64,000 nucleotides of DNA, taken from NCBI GenBank assembly GCA_032164295.1, contig JAJHTX010000006.1, forward strand, positions 1,736,001 to 1,800,000, in the 5' to 3' direction. Of the stretch, positions 1 to 12,601 are shown one piece after another. The notes below the pieces were generated by a model. The model saw only the letters and a list, made by a program, of their open reading frames with translations, was not told the DNA's origin and ran no database searches. The DNA comes from Inonotus obliquus (lineage: Eukaryota > Basidiomycota > Agaricomycetes > Hymenochaetales > Hymenochaetaceae). The translations under genes and the position numbers were made by a program. Position 1 is the first letter of the stretch, and every line of letters starts with the position of its first letter.

Positions 1-951
1 TCGGACTTTAGATGTTTCTTCTTCTCGCAAGCAAGCACAATGAAACGTGGGTGATGGTGTTTCGAGTGTGTAGCAACGATGACCGGCGAATAGAGTGTGT
101 GGCCGATTAGCGGTGATGATCAGGCGTGTGATGTCGGGTAGAGGGCTTGTCGGCTACGCATCAGACTGCGCTGTCTGCGGAAGACAGGCGGCGGTGGGTG
201 GGATGTATAATTAGAGCCGGTGAGCCTACAGGACCCGGGTCCACGATCAGCTCCGAACCGACTCTGGGCCGAGTCTCAGCCGTGAACAGTCCATATGGCT
301 CCCATACCAAAGAAGCGTGGACCCAGGCACAAAGATGCATGTCCTGACATTTGAGTTTTCTTCCCGCTTCCAAAGTCCATTGACCCGCTTGGTCAGCAAT
401 CCCTGTCCCTGGATGGGCTCTCGACTTTTAGGTCCGAAATTCTGTCCTCGTTTTGCACCCTGGAGTGCAGACGGGCGCCTGTCATCATCGAGATTTTAAC
501 GCAGTAGGAATAAGCGAATTAACTATCACCGAGGTCTTTCTTTCTTCGGTAGGAGGGGGACCAGAGTTGGGCCTATGGACCGTGGGGTGAAAAGAGTTTG
601 AGGCGGAGGTGCGTTTTTAGAAGAGAGGAGGATAGACGATGGCAATCACACTCACTCTGTACCTGTAACACTTTTCGTCACGGACTCCGCGGCCCACTCT
701 CTACTGCCTCCGTTACATCTCCTCCTCCCTATAAATCTCTCAAAGAATATCATAACAACTCCTGCCGTCCTCGCCACTTCCCCTCTCCACCCGCTTACAC
801 TTACGCACCTCTTCTACCACGCGTGTTGCCCACTTGACAACAGCATCGCCATTTGCCGACCAACGAAGCATACGTGACTCTGCCCCGCGACGGTCACACG
901 TGTGACACAATCACACAGGGAGCGCAGACACCGCCGCCTTCTTGCCGCTCG
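1..951. other. Upstream non-coding region of the CSL gene
   Basis: No convincing coding sequence. The open frames here are short and lack any recognisable protein pattern. From about 690 onward the DNA becomes rich in C and T on the plus strand, as is common in fungal promoters and 5' leaders, and it has a second TATA-like sequence (CTATAAATC) near 730. I see no repeat or RNA gene. Confidence 0.5.
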
Positions 952-958
952 TATAAAT
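952..958 (+). promoter_or_regulatory. TATA-like box of the CSL gene
   Basis: TATAAAT lies 46 bases before the first in-frame ATG (1004) of the CSL gene, inside a CT-rich stretch. The spacing suits a TATA element with a short leader, and this supports 1004 or 1070 as the start codon. Function is inferred from position only. Confidence 0.45.
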
Positions 959-1003
959 CAAGATTCAATTCTCCTTCTCCTCCACCCACCTCCCCGCCTA
1001 TTC

Positions 1004-4000
1004 ATGAGCCAAACAGCCGCTGCTGTCTGGTCCTCTCTTTCCCCTCACTCTCACAACGATCCTCGCCAAATGGACCACCGTTCTCCCGCTCCCTTCATCT
1101 CCTCTCCCTTCGACATCGCAGATCTCCTCAATCCCCGCAGCGACAAGCGCATGACCCTTGACTACTCCTCCTCCCCCTCTCACTCGGCCAACCCACATAG
1201 TCAACAGCAACAGCAGCAACAACCTCATTCTGGGTTTCCCCCTGCCTCGGACTTTGATCGCGCTCTTGCTGCCAGTTCCCGTTCGAATCACGGGTTTGAT
1301 CAGCAGGACGGAATGGATATTTCGTCTGAGCAGTCCAACTACGAATACTTCTCTCCCTCCAGCGCAGGCGCTCCATTCGGCGCTCGCTATAGGACGAATG
1401 CGTCCTCATCGTCCTCCCTGGGGTATCCAGGCCTTGGTTCTGAGTCGCTCTACCCTCATGCCCCTTCTCCGTTTGCCGACTCCCTGTCCTCGTTTCCTCC
1501 TAACAACCATAACTCTTTTGACATGGTCAACGGCCTGTCGTCTTCTTACTCTAGCGGCAAAGTGTCTCCTCTCACACCCAATGACTCTGTTGTTGGTCTT
1601 CAGAGCTCCCCCGGCTTTCCTGGCCTAGGCAACGGGATGGGCAAGGATGCCTTCTCCACCGGCTATGGTGACCTTATGAACGACCGACGTGCATCAAATG
1701 TCAGTACTGGAAGCTTCCAATCGGACTTTCATGATGATTTTGGTTCTAATGGAGCGCTTGGACTCGGGTTTTCATCGCCTTCGTCAATGCAGCACTTTCA
1801 GGAGCGCATTTCGCATTTCCCTGGTAGCCACGCAGGTGCCCCGCATTTGCACCACCGATCGTCCATGGACATGATGCGTGGTGTGAATCCACATGCAACG
1901 CACGGCGGTGTCGGATTTGATGACATGGGACCGTACCCCTCCATGGCACCCCCAGCGGACTTACTTCGTTTGCCGGGCCAGGGTATCGGTGCTGATGAGA
2001 TGCTCTCTCGCATGAAGCTTCAGGCACACGTCGGCATGGGTGCCGCTACAGACCTACAATCATTCATCAGGTATGTCTTCTCATGGTTACTCATCCCTTT
2101 TTCAAAATAATTCGTGTTCCCTTTCTTCTCTATTTTTGTGCTTGTGCTAACTATGTTCTCTACTATCTTTGTGTCGCTCCCTCCTGTTCTGTTCGTAGAC
2201 CGTACCTTGACCAGTACGTTCGCACCCCGAATCGGATCGCCTTCGGTGAACGGACGGTGATTGTCATGTCATCGCGTGTGGCTCAGAAGTCATATGGGAC
2301 AGAGAAGCGCTTCCTGTGCCCGCCGCCAACAGCGATCATGATCGGCAATTCTTGGTGGTCTGAAACGACGAGGCGCGGCGAAGAACCGAAGCAAGCTCCT
2401 CCACGCGTCGTGATCTCCATATCGGGAGAGCCGATGCCCCAGGAGGGTAGCGTCGAGTGGACTTCAACCTCCGGAAAGGCTTTTGATGTTAATGATCCTC
2501 CTGCCGGGACCACATTCATCGGTCGCTGCGTCGGGAAGCAGTTGTACATCTCCGATGTTGACGAGAAAAAGAAAAAGGTTGAGGCACTCGTCAAGATCAT
2601 GGCGCCAGCATCAGATGACGAGCCCGAGCGCGTTATCGGCGTCTTTCCTTCTCGACCCATCAAAGTCATCAGTAAGCCAAGCAAGAAACGGCAAAGCGCA
2701 AAAAATTTGGAATGTGTGTTACTATCCGCTGTCTGAATTTCTCCGCTAGCTTACTTACGGGTCATTGTAGTGTGCATCAATCACGGCTCAACCATATCTT
2801 TGTTCCACCGTCTGCGATCACAAACGGTATCTACGAAATACCTTTGCGTTTCTGGCTCTGGTGCTTCCTTCAAAGGCTCGGACGGCGCTCCACTTATGGG
2901 TGTCGACCAACGCACGCGGACTGCAACGCCGTCTTTCATTGCGCGCACTGCCAGTTGGGGTGAGGATTTCAGCAAATCATTCTTCCGTTGTTTTCGGTAC
3001 TAATGCTACTCGCTAGATCCTTTTGTTATGTACATCGTCGACGTAAACAAACCGGCAGGTGGCATCGACGCACCGCCTCCTCCCCCGCCACAACCCGATT
3101 ATCCTTCCCCACCACCGAATGCAATTCCCTTTACGAACAATGGCTCGCAGATTCCGATCTTCTACAATCAAACGGTCGTCCTCCAATGTCTCACATCTGG
3201 TGTTGTCTCGCCGGTACTCATAATTCGGAAGGTTGATCACAGCACAACCGTTGTCGGCGGAGGCCTTGCAGAAGGAGCGAAGGGTGTTGCTGACCATTAC
3301 TGTGCTCTCGGTGAAGTGTGCGGTGATCCTGTGTCACAATTACACAAAATAGCGTTCGAGGTTTACGACGCGAACAAAGGTGCTCCCGAGCCGGGCAGTC
3401 CAGGCCTTACTGGTGCCTTCCTTTCGTGCATGGGCGAAAAGGTTAACACGTACCGTCCTGTGGACGGGCGCGTCTGGAACACGCCGCAGGCGCCTTCCTC
3501 TCGCGGTTCGAATTCGCCAACGCAGCCTAGCAGCCCGGTACTTGAAACACCTGCTTCTATAGGCTCCAGTTCTGCGGCAGATTATTTCTCCGGTGGAGGA
3601 CCTTCTTCCACGACAAGTGCTCCCGCGTCACCGACCTCGTATGACTTCCCTTCGAACGATGGTGGACGCGTTAAACGTGGGAAGCGGTCGACATCTAGCA
3701 CAGGTGGAGGCATTACCAAGACACAGTCTGCGAAAGGACGTCGACGGCAGAACTCGGCCGGCTCTGCAACCAGTAGCCGGCATGGTTCTGGTGGTGAGCA
3801 AGGGGCTTCTTCTGGTGCATTATGGTCGGTCGATATTGGTGAGACGAGTGTGTGGACGATCGTCGGAACTGATCAAATTCGGTACAACTTCTACGTCCCC
3901 CCGGTTCTTTTCGATCAGCAAACACCGAGTGTCACTGGATCATATCCGATTCCATCGAAGCCGGTAACACCATTCCCGGCCGTTGTGAAATATCTTCCCC

Positions 4001-4287
4001 CTGATCGTGCCGCGGAAGCTCCCAAGTCTACCTGTCCGCAGTCGCGGGCTGCTCTTGCAAAGCCGAATCCTCATGCATCGAAGATGCTTACATTGTACGG
4101 GGAGAATTTCAACAAGGCAGACCCGGTTACGGTGTTCTTTGGTTCAGATCCGTCTCCGTATGTTGAGGTGCGATGTACTGAGGTCATTGGGTGCTTGCCT
4201 CCAGAAAACCAATCGACGAAACGTCGGCCTATCATCCTTGTGCGCTCCGACGGCGTTGTTTTCCCATCAAACACACTGTATCCGTAG
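1004..4287 (+). CDS. CSL-family (RBP-J/Suppressor of Hairless type) transcription factor
   Basis: Four exons: 1004-2070, 2199-2713, 2771-2959, 3017-4287 (about 1013 residues). All introns are GT-AG and in frame. Residues 1 to about 350 are a Ser/Pro/Gln-rich disordered tail. The Rel-homology part follows, with AQKSYGTEKRFLCPPP, IKVISKPSKKRQSAKNLE and LFHRLRSQTVSTKYL, which closely match the DNA-contacting segments of animal RBP-J. The beta-trefoil part holds LIIRKVD and DPVSQLHKIAFEVYD. The C-terminal TIG/IPT domain contains LTLYGENF and ends in LVRSDGVVFPSNTLYP. Two fungal features stand out: a proline run inside the trefoil region (about 3075-3115) and a Ser/Gly-rich insertion of about 120 residues before the TIG domain. 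Family knowledge: CSL proteins bind GTG(G/A)GAA sites, and fungal members act without Notch, in adhesion and cell-cycle control. The long tail resembles the fungal class with extended N-termini (Cbf12-like). An alternative start is ATG 1070. Confidence 0.95.
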
Positions 4288-5077
4288 ACACATCTCGCAT
4301 TACCCTCGTAACTTTTCGCTGGCGATGGACTCTTTTCGGCTTTGCTTTAATAGTTAATATTTCGGTTGTTGTTGTGTGTGGGTCATTCCGAATCCCCGGT
4401 CCGCTTATGACTAGTATTTTCTTCTTCGCCTCTTTGCTTTTTCTGCTGTCGTCTAACCTGTTGTGCATTCTCGAACATCTAACAACATCCTAACATCCAA
4501 CATCTAACCGCATTCCGTTACCCTGGATAAGATAAGTATCTCCGATCCCGCCGTTGTGTAACTTTGTATTTTTTGTATCCGTTTCTGAACTTAGTAAAAG
4601 ATACCTTTCTTCTATTTCTATTCTCCTTGTCGTTCCTCGTTCCCTCGTCGTTGTCGTGTTATATGCTTTCGCCTCATTTCATCTCGCCTCGCCTCGCTTC
4701 AATTGTTCATCCTACTGCATAGATCTTGGATATTTACAAAATAAAATCTCATTTTTATAGGTATAACGCGCGATACGTGGTGCTTCTACATTGCACATTC
4801 TACATTCTACATTCTGCCTTCAACCTTCTGACCGACGACATTGTAGTTTCAATTGAATGACCGACACTGGTAATAGCGCTAGTGATGAAAATGGAGAAAT
4901 ATGGACATCGGTATTTGTTTTTGTGGGTAAGGTGTGTAAGGTGTGTAGTTAAACATAGATGCTCCCGACGTTCGACGTTCGACTCACATAGGGACACAGG
5001 GACACATGCATATGGTCAACTAGTCAATTGACCATGATCTGAAACTGCTCGGTGTGTGTAGTCTACATCTAGTATTT

Positions 5078-5125
5078 GCATATCTGTATATCTGTATATT
5101 TGTATATCTGTATCTATCTGTATCT
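5078..5125. repeat. TATCTGTATA-type short tandem repeat
   Basis: Imperfect tandem copies of an 8-10 base unit based on TATCTGTA run for about 50 bases. A simple satellite with no coding value. Confidence 0.8.
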
Positions 5126-5466
5126 ACGTACGTTACGGACTCAAATGATTCGATGATCGGATGGGTCACCGGTGTGGAGTCTGTGGATGGAAGGGAGAAG
5201 GGAAGGAGGGATAATAGGGAAGGAATTTATATATACATAAATATACATGCATATATATATAAGAGAGGAGACGAAAAGAGGGAAGAGAGAAGAGGGAAGG
5301 AGAGAAGAAAGAGAAAGAATAAAATCCACCGTCATCCCGCTTTCGTTCCGTATTGGTATCCATTGGTATCCGTAACTGTATCTGAATGAGTTGAGTTAAA
5401 GAAGTAGAAGGTAGAAGTTGGAAGTTGGAAGTTCGGTGCTTTGGTTTTGTTTAGTTTAGGGGTGAT

Positions 5467-5565
5467 AGGAGTAGGAGTAGGAGGAGGAGGAGGAGGAGGA
5501 GGAGGAGGAGGAGGAGGAGGAGGAGGAGGAGGAGTAAGTGGAGGAGTAAGTGGAGGAGTAAATGG
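5467..5565. repeat. (AGG)n trinucleotide microsatellite with degenerate flanks
   Basis: About 18 uninterrupted AGG units at roughly 5479-5534, flanked by AGGAGT and GGAGTAAGT variants. On the other strand it reads as long Ser or Pro/Leu runs, which explains several open frames here that I do not accept as genes. It is likely to be length-variable between strains. Confidence 0.95.
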
Positions 5566-6720
5566 AGGAGTTGGGAGGGAGGGATAATCCCGACTCGGAG
5601 GAGAAGAAGAAAGAGAAAGAGAAAGAGAAAAAAGAAAAGAAAAGAAAAAACATCGAAGGAATTGAAGGGTGTTTGTTTCTTGCATTTTCGCGTCTTGCAT
5701 CTTACATTCTGCATCCTCAAGCTGAAACCATAGGTTTCTCCGAGTTCGAGGCGAAGGCGGAAGGAAGAAAGGGAGAAAGACGGAAGGGAGGCATAGGAAG
5801 GAGAGAATAACAGAAGAGGCAAAGAAAAACGGAGATTTATTTCGGAATTGGAAGACATCGACATCGACTCGGATACGCCACTGACAATGGAATGAATGGA
5901 AAGTTTTAGAGAAAAGAAACAGCCAGTACTAGGGAAGCAAATTGAATACTAATGCGCAGTCCTATTGTTACGCAGAACGCCCTATAGAACAAGTACTGGC
6001 ATAGAGTGTTCTACGGTTGGTTGGCTACGGTATGGCTATATGATCCCGGGGCTTGGCGTACCTCCGCTCGACGAATGGCGAATGGCGAATGGCGAACGAA
6101 TGGAAAGCGTAACGCCTTCAATGAAAGGAGACAAGGAGACAAAGAGAACAAAACGATAAAAAGCCGAGAAAAAGGAAACGAAAAAAGAAAAAGAAAAGGA
6201 GGTACCACTGTTTTCAATTTCTTTCTTTCTTCTTTCGTCCTACGCGTTTCCATATACGTGTTGTAACAACATGGAAACTTGGTTCTTTCATCTTTTGACC
6301 GAATCAAACGGCGGCCGGAGAGTCATTCGAGATTGAAAACCAAGAAGAGACTACATCTTACGATCGGATCGAAACGAAACGAAACTCCTGTATCCGAGTC
6401 GAATCGTTGACGGACTATAGAACTATGGAACGTATGTACGTATAGACGATAGATCCTCGGAGTCGGAGCTGAGAATAAACGCGCGAAGGGACGGAAAAGG
6501 AAGGGAGAGGGAATTTGAAGCGGCGATCGTGACGAGCATCCAAGAAAGTCAATAACCTTTAGAAGATTAAGATACTACACCCTTTGACAGGACAGCTACG
6601 TTCACTACACATTATGTAAATCAATGATCGAGAGGAGATGACATTGGCTAGACGTGATCGTCTTTTCTATTCTTGGTCATAGTGATCGACCCTACTTTTC
6701 ACGACATCACATCAATTTAG

Positions 6721-6728
6721 CACGTGAC
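6721..6728. promoter_or_regulatory. CACGTGAC E-box-like motif
   Basis: CACGTGAC lies 260 bases upstream of the ATG at 6981. The same core occurs nearer the start codon in four other promoters of this window (10915, 22861, 30985, 35188). Known bHLH factors such as Cbf1/USF types bind CACGTG. The binding claim is inferred. Confidence 0.4.
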
Positions 6729-6980
6729 ATGTGTCATTTCGTCGTGCCGTACCGGATACACCACCCGAGTCACCGACGAAAGTTTGGGGACGACGACGAC
6801 GACGACAACCTGCAGCTTGAACGAGCCTGCCTACCAGGGAAGACCGTTTGACAAGTGGTCCGCTACTAGCGCTGTTGACATATCAACTCATCAACCGAGC
6901 GAAACGAGTCGCTTGGTCTGTCAGTCTCCCAGAGCAGACCTCCCGAGGCTCAGGTCTCAGGTCTCACTGGCCTCGCATAC

Positions 6981-8091
6981 ATGTCTCAGCTGCCGGAGGA
7001 AGATTTCTGGTTCTTGTCTCCGTCTCAACACCACCATCATCTTAACGAACGTACCGGCGTCGAACATGTCGATGTCGATGTCGGTTTCTTCGGCTCCGTA
7101 CTTGGCGGCGCGTACTTACTCCTTACCATCCCACTATGGCTATGGAATCTTTACGTCGAATATTTATGGAATTGGAATAAACACCCTTTCGTAAAGAATA
7201 TGGCTGCCAGTTTCAGACTCTTTGCGATTTTGACTCTTGCGCCGTTTGCGTTGCTTACGCTTTTGGTGAGTCTTGTTTCTTTTCGTTTCTTCTCCTTTAT
7301 TGTTCCAATTCGATTCCATAAGGGAGGTTTTTGACAGTCGGAGATAACCCGCTAATTTCATTTTTCGTATGCCGTGATCTTTTTAGGATGTAGGCGCGTA
7401 CGTTATCGCTCGTACACTCGGTGTCGTCGAAACCACCAAAGCTTCCACCTACGATCAGAAAGTCCCGCGTGGTGTTTACACCAATCCCGATATTATCGAT
7501 TCTTCCGAAACAAGCATTTTACACACCGTCTCCGCCGCTACCTCCGGCGCCGCCGCCGTATCGTCCTCCTCCTCAGCTATCTGCGTTGATGCAAGACATT
7601 GTATCAATACCAATAACGATGTTATTACTACTATGATGCCGGAAGCTGATTTCGCTCTGCCTTCATCGGAATCTTCGTCATCCTCCGCTTCATCGTCAGA
7701 AACGTCGGCGAACACTACGACTCTAAAGCTCAAACCCAAGGCGAAATCGAAATCGAAATCGCGTTTTGATGCCGAGACGCAGAAGTTAACAATCCCAGAA
7801 CTCCATACATCCTTTAGCGGTACTAAATCGTACCAAGGGGTCGTTGATGGTGTCATTGATGATGGTGGTGACAGTGGTCGTAGTGGTCGTCGTCGTAGTG
7901 ACAGGATTTCAGACTCAGAAGTGGAAGCATGTTTCTTCAGTCCTTCAGACGAACGACAACTCGAATTATCAGGTGGACTCTTATCTTCTCCAACACCCTC
8001 ACGACAAGGGTCTCCAGGGATTGAACGTCGTCATAAATTAATACAACCTTTAACGAGGATAGACGATACCGATACCGATACCGATGCTTGA
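6981..8091 (+). CDS. Unknown protein with two N-terminal membrane helices
   Basis: Two exons, 6981-7265 and 7387-8091, joined by a GT-AG intron of 121 bases with phase kept (329 residues). The first ATG, 6981, opens the frame. Residues about 33-60 and 72-105 are hydrophobic and look like two membrane helices. A short loop rich in Trp, Tyr and Asn (WNLYVEYLWNW) lies between them. The rest, about 220 residues, is soluble, rich in Ser, Asp and Lys, with a KSKSKS stretch and phosphosite-like SP motifs near the end (SSPTPSRQGSPG). I do not recognise the family. The good splice junction and the change from hydrophobic to polar composition support a real gene. It could be an organelle or endomembrane protein with a cytosolic tail. 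No function is assigned. Confidence 0.65.
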
Positions 8092-8199
8092 TGCCGATGT
8101 TGATGCGGATTATGAGTCCTAACCAGAGACGCGAGCTCAACTGCAGATTCGTGACACGTTCATCGTCTTGGGACGTATTCAGAATCTAATAGAAAGTAC

Positions 8200-8250
8200 A
8201 GAGGGAACAGAGGGAACAGGAGGGAACAGGAGGGAACAGGAGAGAATAGG
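8200..8250. repeat. Short tandem repeat, unit about GGAACAGGAG
   Basis: Four to five near-identical 10-11 base units in a row. Confidence 0.75.
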
Positions 8251-8941
8251 AGGAAATAGAGATGGGCCTGAACGAAAGGGTCTGGAGGGCCTGGAGGATC
8301 TGGTGGGTCCTGAAGAATTTTACGACGAAGTGAAGTGTGGCACACGTTCGACCTTGATGGTGATGAGATGGAGTTGATCCATATAGTGTGATTCCGTTTC
8401 TTGCAAGCATACCAGTATCAGAGTATCAAGCAACAACAAAAAAATTGTCTGTTCTCTGCCTTTTGTCCTCTGTCCTCTGTCCTTTAAATATTATATTTGC
8501 ATTTCGGCATTCAATTCTGATGTGATGGTAACCCAAAATCCATATCCCAAATCCCGAAACTCATTTTTTTCGAAACCTTCAAACCGACCCTTCCTGTTTG
8601 TATTCTCTTCTAAAATTCCTTTCGGACCTTACCAGGCGAATAGTCGGACAATCTGTTGATTTTTGTCCTGCCCTCATGACTCGGTGATCTATCCATACAG
8701 AATGCACGATGCACGATGCACGATGCAGAGTGCGTATAGAAATGGCAATTGAAATTGTGTCATTAGCTGATATCATAGATCCGACAAGGAAGCAAGGAAG
8801 ATAGGAAGATAGGATTCATAAGGGAAGGAAGGAGAAGGAACAATAGACAACCCCTGAACTGAAGGCTTCTGAGCGAGCTGAGATTGAAAACCTCCGCGCA
8901 GTCAAAGTATTGTAGTACTGCGGCTCTATCCATCTCTGTCT

Positions 8942-8969
8942 CCAAGGACCAAGGACCAAGGACCAAGGA
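8942..8969. repeat. (AAGGACC)n tandem repeat
   Basis: Four copies of a 7-base unit in a row, just downstream of the esa1 stop codon. Confidence 0.8.
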
Positions 8970-9057
8970 TAATATCCATCTATCCGCTCCACAACCCTCT
9001 ATCTCCGACGAAAGAAGACGAAATGATACAATAAGCAGAATGTCAAGACTCAAAGAC

Positions 9058-10843
<1,786 letters not shown>

Positions 10844-10990
10844 GATGGTGGTCGAAGGAAAAGGTGAAGCGCTTCCAAAATTAGACGCGTTATTTGTTTG
10901 TTTATCCTCTTGATCACGTGATATTCCCACGATTCCAGCCCACACCATTTAGTCAAATCACTCAACTCAACTCAGTCTCGTATTCTTGTC
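10844..10990. promoter_or_regulatory. Short bidirectional promoter of esa1 and the 10991 gene
   Basis: Only 147 bases separate the two start codons, so both promoters must overlap here. It contains the palindrome TCACGTGA (10914-10921), centred about 74 bases from each ATG. That arrangement suits one factor acting on both genes. I see no clear TATA box. Confidence 0.6.
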
Positions 10991-12601
10991 ATGCCCGCTT
11001 CCGACTCCCTTGAACGCACTCCACTCCGACCAACCTTGGTAAAGGACTATTCTGGGAACTACTCTATCTCAATGCTGCCACTTCAACGAAAGCGTTCTAC
11101 TCTGGACTCGGCTTACACCATAAACAAAGAGAATTCGCCTCTAGGCAAGCAGAAAAGAGGCTCTTCTATACGTCGTCCTAAGTACAGCAGATTATCTGAC
11201 CGTTGGCCAGTTCTGAGCAAAATCATGCGGTCAAACAAATCCGTTGACACGTCACCAAATACTTCGTCGGACACGCACGATTATGATCTCTTGGATGACG
11301 AGGATAGCAATGTTCTCCCTATTGAGTTTGAGTCCTGTCGTTTCTCTGGTCCGGTGGTCTATAGGCAACACGTTTCCCATCCTGCATCACCGAAGTTTCC
11401 CTCTCCGCTCTCAGGTGTCTGTCCAGTAAAGAGGCTCCTTCTTCCACGCCACAATTATCCACATCGAGGCTACTCTCAATCGGGTCTGTATCTTCAACGT
11501 GATTTGTGGAGGAGGCGGAAGTTTGACTGGGACGACTATGAGTACGTGCTATCTCAGTCTGGTATTACCTTGGAAGATGCATACGGCGGGATGGTCAACG
11601 AGTACGGTAACCATGTTCATTCGCTTCCCTCTCACTTGAGGAATTGTCCATGGGAGAAAAGATCAAGCTCACTGTCTCGAAGCAGATCTGAATCGAACCT
11701 CAATGTTCCTGTCTTCCTGAATTACGCAACGTTTCCTCGTCTAGGGGACTTGTCCGCCATTCGTGATCCCTTCCTCACCTCTGTCGATACCTGGTTTGCT
11801 GAGTTTCCACTTTGGACGCTGTCAAAACTGATCTGGATGTACGATGTTAACTATCGATCGGGGGATGCTGTTCTTCGATGCAAGCCTATCTGGGATGCCA
11901 GTACTCTCAAGGGGTCCTTTGCTAGGGACGATTCTTCAGAGGAATGTCTCTCGGTTTCGGACGCAGACTCCAGCGATCTGACCTTGGTCGATACTAGTCC
12001 TGTACTCTCTTATTTTCCTCGGGACAAATCGAGAAGTCCGACACGCACCCACATCGCGCACGGGAAGGAAGTGACTTCACGCGCTTCTCAATGTTCGTTA
12101 CATTCAACCGAAACTCGGAGTAGACCATGGGAGATATGTTGGATGTCACGCTGGGAAGTCCTTTACGACCAATTCAGCCTCGCAGCAGATCTTGTGGCCG
12201 CCGGGGAGAGCCCTTCATCCTCCATTAACGCTAGCAAGGAGGCGGTTCGAATACTTCTTACTACTCCACACGTCTTGCATGACCCTAATTCCCACGCAAC
12301 CGAAATGCAAGGTGATTACAACCGAAATCAGCTAGAAGCACATCTTTCCAGTTCCAGAACGTATACAATACTTCCTGCTGAAGATGATGAGGAAGATTAT
12401 GGGCGCATCATCCCTCTTTCTGAATCAGTCTATCGCCTCGGAGCTCAAGTTGACCCCTTTTCGATGTTTGCTACCGCAACTCCAGAACACCTTGACATTT
12501 CCGGGAGCGCAGATGGATTTGATGTTGCTGCCACATATGCTGCCACAGAATACGCCTCGCAGATAGCCGCAGGGCTTCATCAGCTTGAAATTTACTCGTG
12601 A
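10991..12601 (+). CDS. Unknown 536-residue protein, intronless
   Basis: A single open frame from the first ATG (10991) to TGA at 12599-12601, unusual in a region where most genes are split. The N-terminal 90 residues are basic and Ser/Thr-rich (KRSTLDSAYTINKENS, KQKRGSSIRR) and look disordered. The middle has acidic Ser/Asp clusters (DYDLLDDEDSN, ECLSVSDADSSDLT) and three segments rich in Trp and Tyr, such as FPLWTLSKLIWMYDVNY and RPWEICWMSRWEVLY. The final 150 residues are acidic and Ala-rich. No signal peptide or membrane helix is apparent. I do not recognise a domain. Its length and divergent pairing with esa1 argue that it is real. Confidence 0.75.
   Translation: MPASDSLERTPLRPTLVKDYSGNYSISMLPLQRKRSTLDSAYTINKENSPLGKQKRGSSIRRPKYSRLSDRWPVLSKIMRSNKSVDTSPNTSSDTHDYDLLDDEDSNVLPIEFESCRFSGPVVYRQHVSHPASPKFPSPLSGVCPVKRLLLPRHNYPHRGYSQSGLYLQRDLWRRRKFDWDDYEYVLSQSGITLEDAYGGMVNEYGNHVHSLPSHLRNCPWEKRSSSLSRSRSESNLNVPVFLNYATFPRLGDLSAIRDPFLTSVDTWFAEFPLWTLSKLIWMYDVNYRSGDAVLRCKPIWDASTLKGSFARDDSSEECLSVSDADSSDLTLVDTSPVLSYFPRDKSRSPTRTHIAHGKEVTSRASQCSLHSTETRSRPWEICWMSRWEVLYDQFSLAADLVAAGESPSSSINASKEAVRILLTTPHVLHDPNSHATEMQGDYNRNQLEAHLSSSRTYTILPAEDDEEDYGRIIPLSESVYRLGAQVDPFSMFATATPEHLDISGSADGFDVAATYAATEYASQIAAGLHQLEIYS

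Larger units (their letters stand above)
4288..6720. other. Long non-coding stretch rich in simple repeats
   Basis: No coding gene supported. The 3' end of the CSL transcript probably lies in the first few hundred bases, where there are several T-rich runs and AATAAAATC near 4738. After 5050 the DNA is a patchwork of short tandem repeats and purine-rich runs that create spurious low-complexity open frames on both strands. From about 6300 to 6720 the sequence is ordinary but shows no gene. Confidence 0.6.
8092..9057. other. Intergenic region with small tandem repeats
   Basis: Between the 3' ends of the unknown membrane protein gene (plus) and esa1 (minus). It holds at least three short tandem arrays, at 8200-8250 (GGAACAG-type), 8703-8727 (CACGATG units) and 8942-8969 (AAGGACC units). 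A spurious open frame overlaps 8763-9083, but no family pattern is visible. It probably contains both 3' untranslated regions. Confidence 0.55.

Noticed and set aside
5332..5864. Long minus-strand open frames with Pro, Ser and Leu runs
   Set aside because: They are produced by the AGG microsatellite and adjoining purine runs, with no domain or splice support.
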